This document shows positions 56,794 through 58,247 of a DNA stretch of 58,247 bases, piece after piece. The notes under the pieces are model-generated. The model saw only the letters and a program-made list of their open reading frames with translations. It searched no databases and was not told where the DNA came from. The stretch covers positions 5,951,100 through 6,009,346 of the forward strand of contig NZ_ML123034.1 of the NCBI RefSeq assembly GCF_003846185.1. The letters run 5' to 3'. Numbering within the stretch: the first letter of the stretch is position 1; each line of letters starts with the position of its first letter. Made by a program: the position numbers and the translations under genes. This DNA comes from Streptomyces sp. ADI96-02 (GTDB lineage: Bacteria > Actinomycetota > Actinomycetes > Streptomycetales > Streptomycetaceae).

Positions 56794-58098
56794 TCACCCG
56801 ATGCCCTGGTGGTCGGGCAGCAGCGCGAAGCCGCGGTCCGCCGCCACCGGCACCGTGCGCTCCACCGCCTGGACGAGCAGCGCACGATGTCTGACCAGGG
56901 GTTTCCTGCGGTCCTCGGGAGCGAGCAGCAGCAGATCGTCGAGCCCCGCCAGAAGCCGGCGCATCACCTGGGGACTGCCGGCCATGCACCAGCGGATCTC
57001 CTCGAAGGCGAGATCCACCAGGTCCTCCCACCCGGGCCCGTCCTGCACCAGCCGTACCCGCCCGGCCCGGTCCCGGTGGTGCACCGCGCCCAGCGGCAGG
57101 CGGACCACCGCCGCGAGGAACTGCACGATCCGGTCCAGGCACTGGACGGCGGTCGTCGGATCGTTCACGGACGAGGACAGGGCCCGCAGCGCGATGTCCG
57201 AGAGCTGGCGGAGGCCGAAGGTGAGGTCCTGGTGCAGGGTGCGCTCCACCCCGACGTGCACCGTGTACCGCAGCGCGTGCGGCGGCGGCACCGCCCCGCC
57301 GTGGACGGCCAGCACCGGAGTGCCCGGCACCACGAAGTCGCCGATCCGCGGGATCAGCCGCAGTACGACGTCCTGCCGCCGCGCGGCCCGCACCAGCCGG
57401 GCGGTGTTCACGTCCCGCAGCACGCCGGCCCGCCCCTCGTGCATGACGCGCGCGGTCTCCGGCCCCAGCGGCTCCGCCTCGCGAGGCCCCCCGGGCATCC
57501 GCCGCAGCACCCGGAAGGAGTCGCGGGCGATCCGGTCCACGACGGGCCCCACCTGGAGCAGCCGCAGCGTCGAGCTGACGTAGAGGACGAACAGCAGCAG
57601 GCTCAGCCCCAGCAGCGCCAGGGTGAGCATGCTCTGCACCAGCGGCACCGAGACGGCCCGGACCGGATCGCGCTCGCTCTCGTACGAGGCCAGGACCAGC
57701 AGCGAGAACAGGAACGTGGCCAGGAAGACCGTCAGCGTCAGCTTGGTGATCCGGCTCCGGACGAAGATCCGCACCACTCGGGGGGTGAGCTGGCCGCTGG
57801 CCATCTGCACGGCGACCAGCGAGATGCTGAACACGACACCGATGAAGGTCATCATCGCCGAGCTGATCGTCGTCACGATCGTCTTGGCGTCCTGCGAGAA
57901 GGCGATCAGATCACCGAGCTGGTCGTAGGCCGCCTCGCGCCGCAGATGCGCGACGAGCGCCGCGTCCAGCTCGGACGCGCCCCACCAGAGCACGAAAACG
58001 CAGACGAACCCGAGCGTCGGGGCGAACCAGAAGGTGTCGCGCAGATGCTCGCGCAGAGGGGACAGCGCACGGGGCGGACGGTAGCCGCGATCACTCAT
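56794..58098 (-). CDS. DUF2254 membrane protein
   Basis: A 434-residue predicted membrane protein of the DUF2254 family. It has four hydrophobic segments in the first 200 residues: 'FAPTLGFVCVFVLWWG', 'SSAMMTFIGVVFSISLVAVQMASG' (which with 'QLTPRVVRIFVRSR' is the family hallmark), 'LTLTVFLATFLFSLLVL' and 'LALLGLSLLLFVLYVSSTL'. The C-terminal 230 residues are cytoplasmic and include 'LRQLSDIALRALSSSVNDPTTAVQCLDRI', the other conserved region. Function is unknown. The ATG at 58098 gives the usual N-terminus and has a TACGTT box 7 nt upstream but no ribosome binding site; the frame remains open to an ATG at 58221, which adds a Cys/Arg-rich stretch unlike the family. Confidence 0.85.
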   Translation of the reverse strand: MSDRGYRPPRALSPLREHLRDTFWFAPTLGFVCVFVLWWGASELDAALVAHLRREAAYDQLGDLIAFSQDAKTIVTTISSAMMTFIGVVFSISLVAVQMASGQLTPRVVRIFVRSRITKLTLTVFLATFLFSLLVLASYESERDPVRAVSVPLVQSMLTLALLGLSLLLFVLYVSSTLRLLQVGPVVDRIARDSFRVLRRMPGGPREAEPLGPETARVMHEGRAGVLRDVNTARLVRAARRQDVVLRLIPRIGDFVVPGTPVLAVHGGAVPPPHALRYTVHVGVERTLHQDLTFGLRQLSDIALRALSSSVNDPTTAVQCLDRIVQFLAAVVRLPLGAVHHRDRAGRVRLVQDGPGWEDLVDLAFEEIRWCMAGSPQVMRRLLAGLDDLLLLAPEDRRKPLVRHRALLVQAVERTVPVAADRGFALLPDHQGIG

Positions 58099-58105
58099 GC
58101 ACGCG

Positions 58106-58111
58106 AACGTA
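58106..58111 (-). promoter_or_regulatory. Candidate -10 box of the DUF2254 gene
   Basis: TACGTT on the minus strand, 7 nt before the ATG at 58098, with no ribosome binding site between. A leaderless start is plausible; no -35 consensus is seen. Confidence 0.35.
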
Positions 58112-58187
58112 GCGCCGAAGAGGCCGCAGACCCCGCACCTCGCCGCATCGGCCCGCCGCACCGCACTGACCACCGGATATGCAGGTG

Positions 58188-58221
58188 AGGGGCGCGCCGA
58201 ACCCCTGGTATTGTTTTCCAT
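58188..58221 (+). other. Hairpin and AT-rich stretch at the right edge
   Basis: AGGGG and CCCCT form 5-bp arms around a 9-nt loop (58188-58206), followed by the unusually AT-rich GGTATTGTTTTCC. It looks like the promoter or leader of a plus-strand gene beyond the window, but nothing inside the window settles that. Confidence 0.3.
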
Positions 58222-58247
58222 GTCGCCGCGGGGAACACGCCGCGAAC

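Noticed and set aside
58099..58221. Upstream ATG at 58221 as start of the DUF2254 gene
   Set aside because: It adds 41 residues rich in Cys and Arg that do not belong to the family and has no ribosome binding site; the ATG at 58098 gives the usual N-terminus.
1..58247. tRNA, rRNA, insertion sequences, integrase or attachment sites
   Set aside because: I looked for tRNA cloverleaf ends, transposase motifs and long direct repeats next to tRNA-like sequence and found none within the window.

Overview
The window is chromosomal DNA of a Streptomyces or close relative. Base composition is very GC-rich with third positions almost all G or C, GTG and TTG starts are common, several genes look leaderless, and the protein families (SCO3242-type prenyltransferase, DUF5107, PAP2/diacylglycerol kinase fusion, ROK regulators, DHA2 exporters) are typical of that genus. 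I see no rRNA, tRNA, prophage, insertion sequence or CRISPR array. Forty-four protein genes and one clear pseudogene are annotated.

Left third (1-16.5 kb): a HEAT-repeat protein; a secreted S33 tripeptidyl aminopeptidase; the wreck of an Rv2578c-type radical SAM gene (2495-2900, minus); an SRPBCC protein; a DHA2 exporter carrying three extra beta-sandwich repeats; then a tight four-gene peptidase operon (M55 DppA, M20, S9, S66) at 6298-11467, followed by a secreted S15-type hydrolase behind a near-perfect CRP-like palindrome. Small LapA and GNAT genes and a DUF5107 protein follow.

Middle (16.5-36.3 kb): mostly housekeeping and lipid or regulatory genes. These are a VOC protein, two methyltransferases, a PAP2/diacylglycerol kinase fusion, an aminotransferase-fold protein with no lysine at all, DedA and UlaG-like genes, a membrane phosphodiesterase, an NAD-dependent DNA ligase that looks like a second paralogue, an XRE regulator, a pterin dehydratase, a LysR regulator divergent from a methyltransferase with clear operator symmetry, an aldo/keto reductase, an acyl-CoA synthetase, FdhD, and a lone ketosynthase III.

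Right third (36.3-56.7 kb) is the most interesting part. A ROK regulator is followed by a sugar ABC importer, a Gfo/Idh/MocA oxidoreductase and a TIM-barrel isomerase. Next comes a 1239-residue secreted protein joining a sorbosone-dehydrogenase-like propeller, PKD, CBM6-like, ThuA and DUF1080 domains. This leads into a seven-gene, mostly overlapping cluster: inositol-phosphate-synthase-like cyclase, UbiA prenyltransferase, TIM-barrel protein, EboA, EboB (TatD), EboE and EboF. A Tat-exported TIM-barrel protein ends the series. The ROK promoter and the promoter of the 1239-residue gene align without gaps over 77 bp, which ties the importer and the secreted/ebo half into one regulon. My reading is a carbohydrate or cyclitol system in which sugars are imported and oxidised, and a carbocycle made by the cyclase is prenylated or exported through Ebo proteins; the chemistry is inference.

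The window ends with a DUF2254 membrane protein on the minus strand. Start codons were chosen from ribosome binding sites and family lengths; all identifications come from reading the sequence, with no database search.
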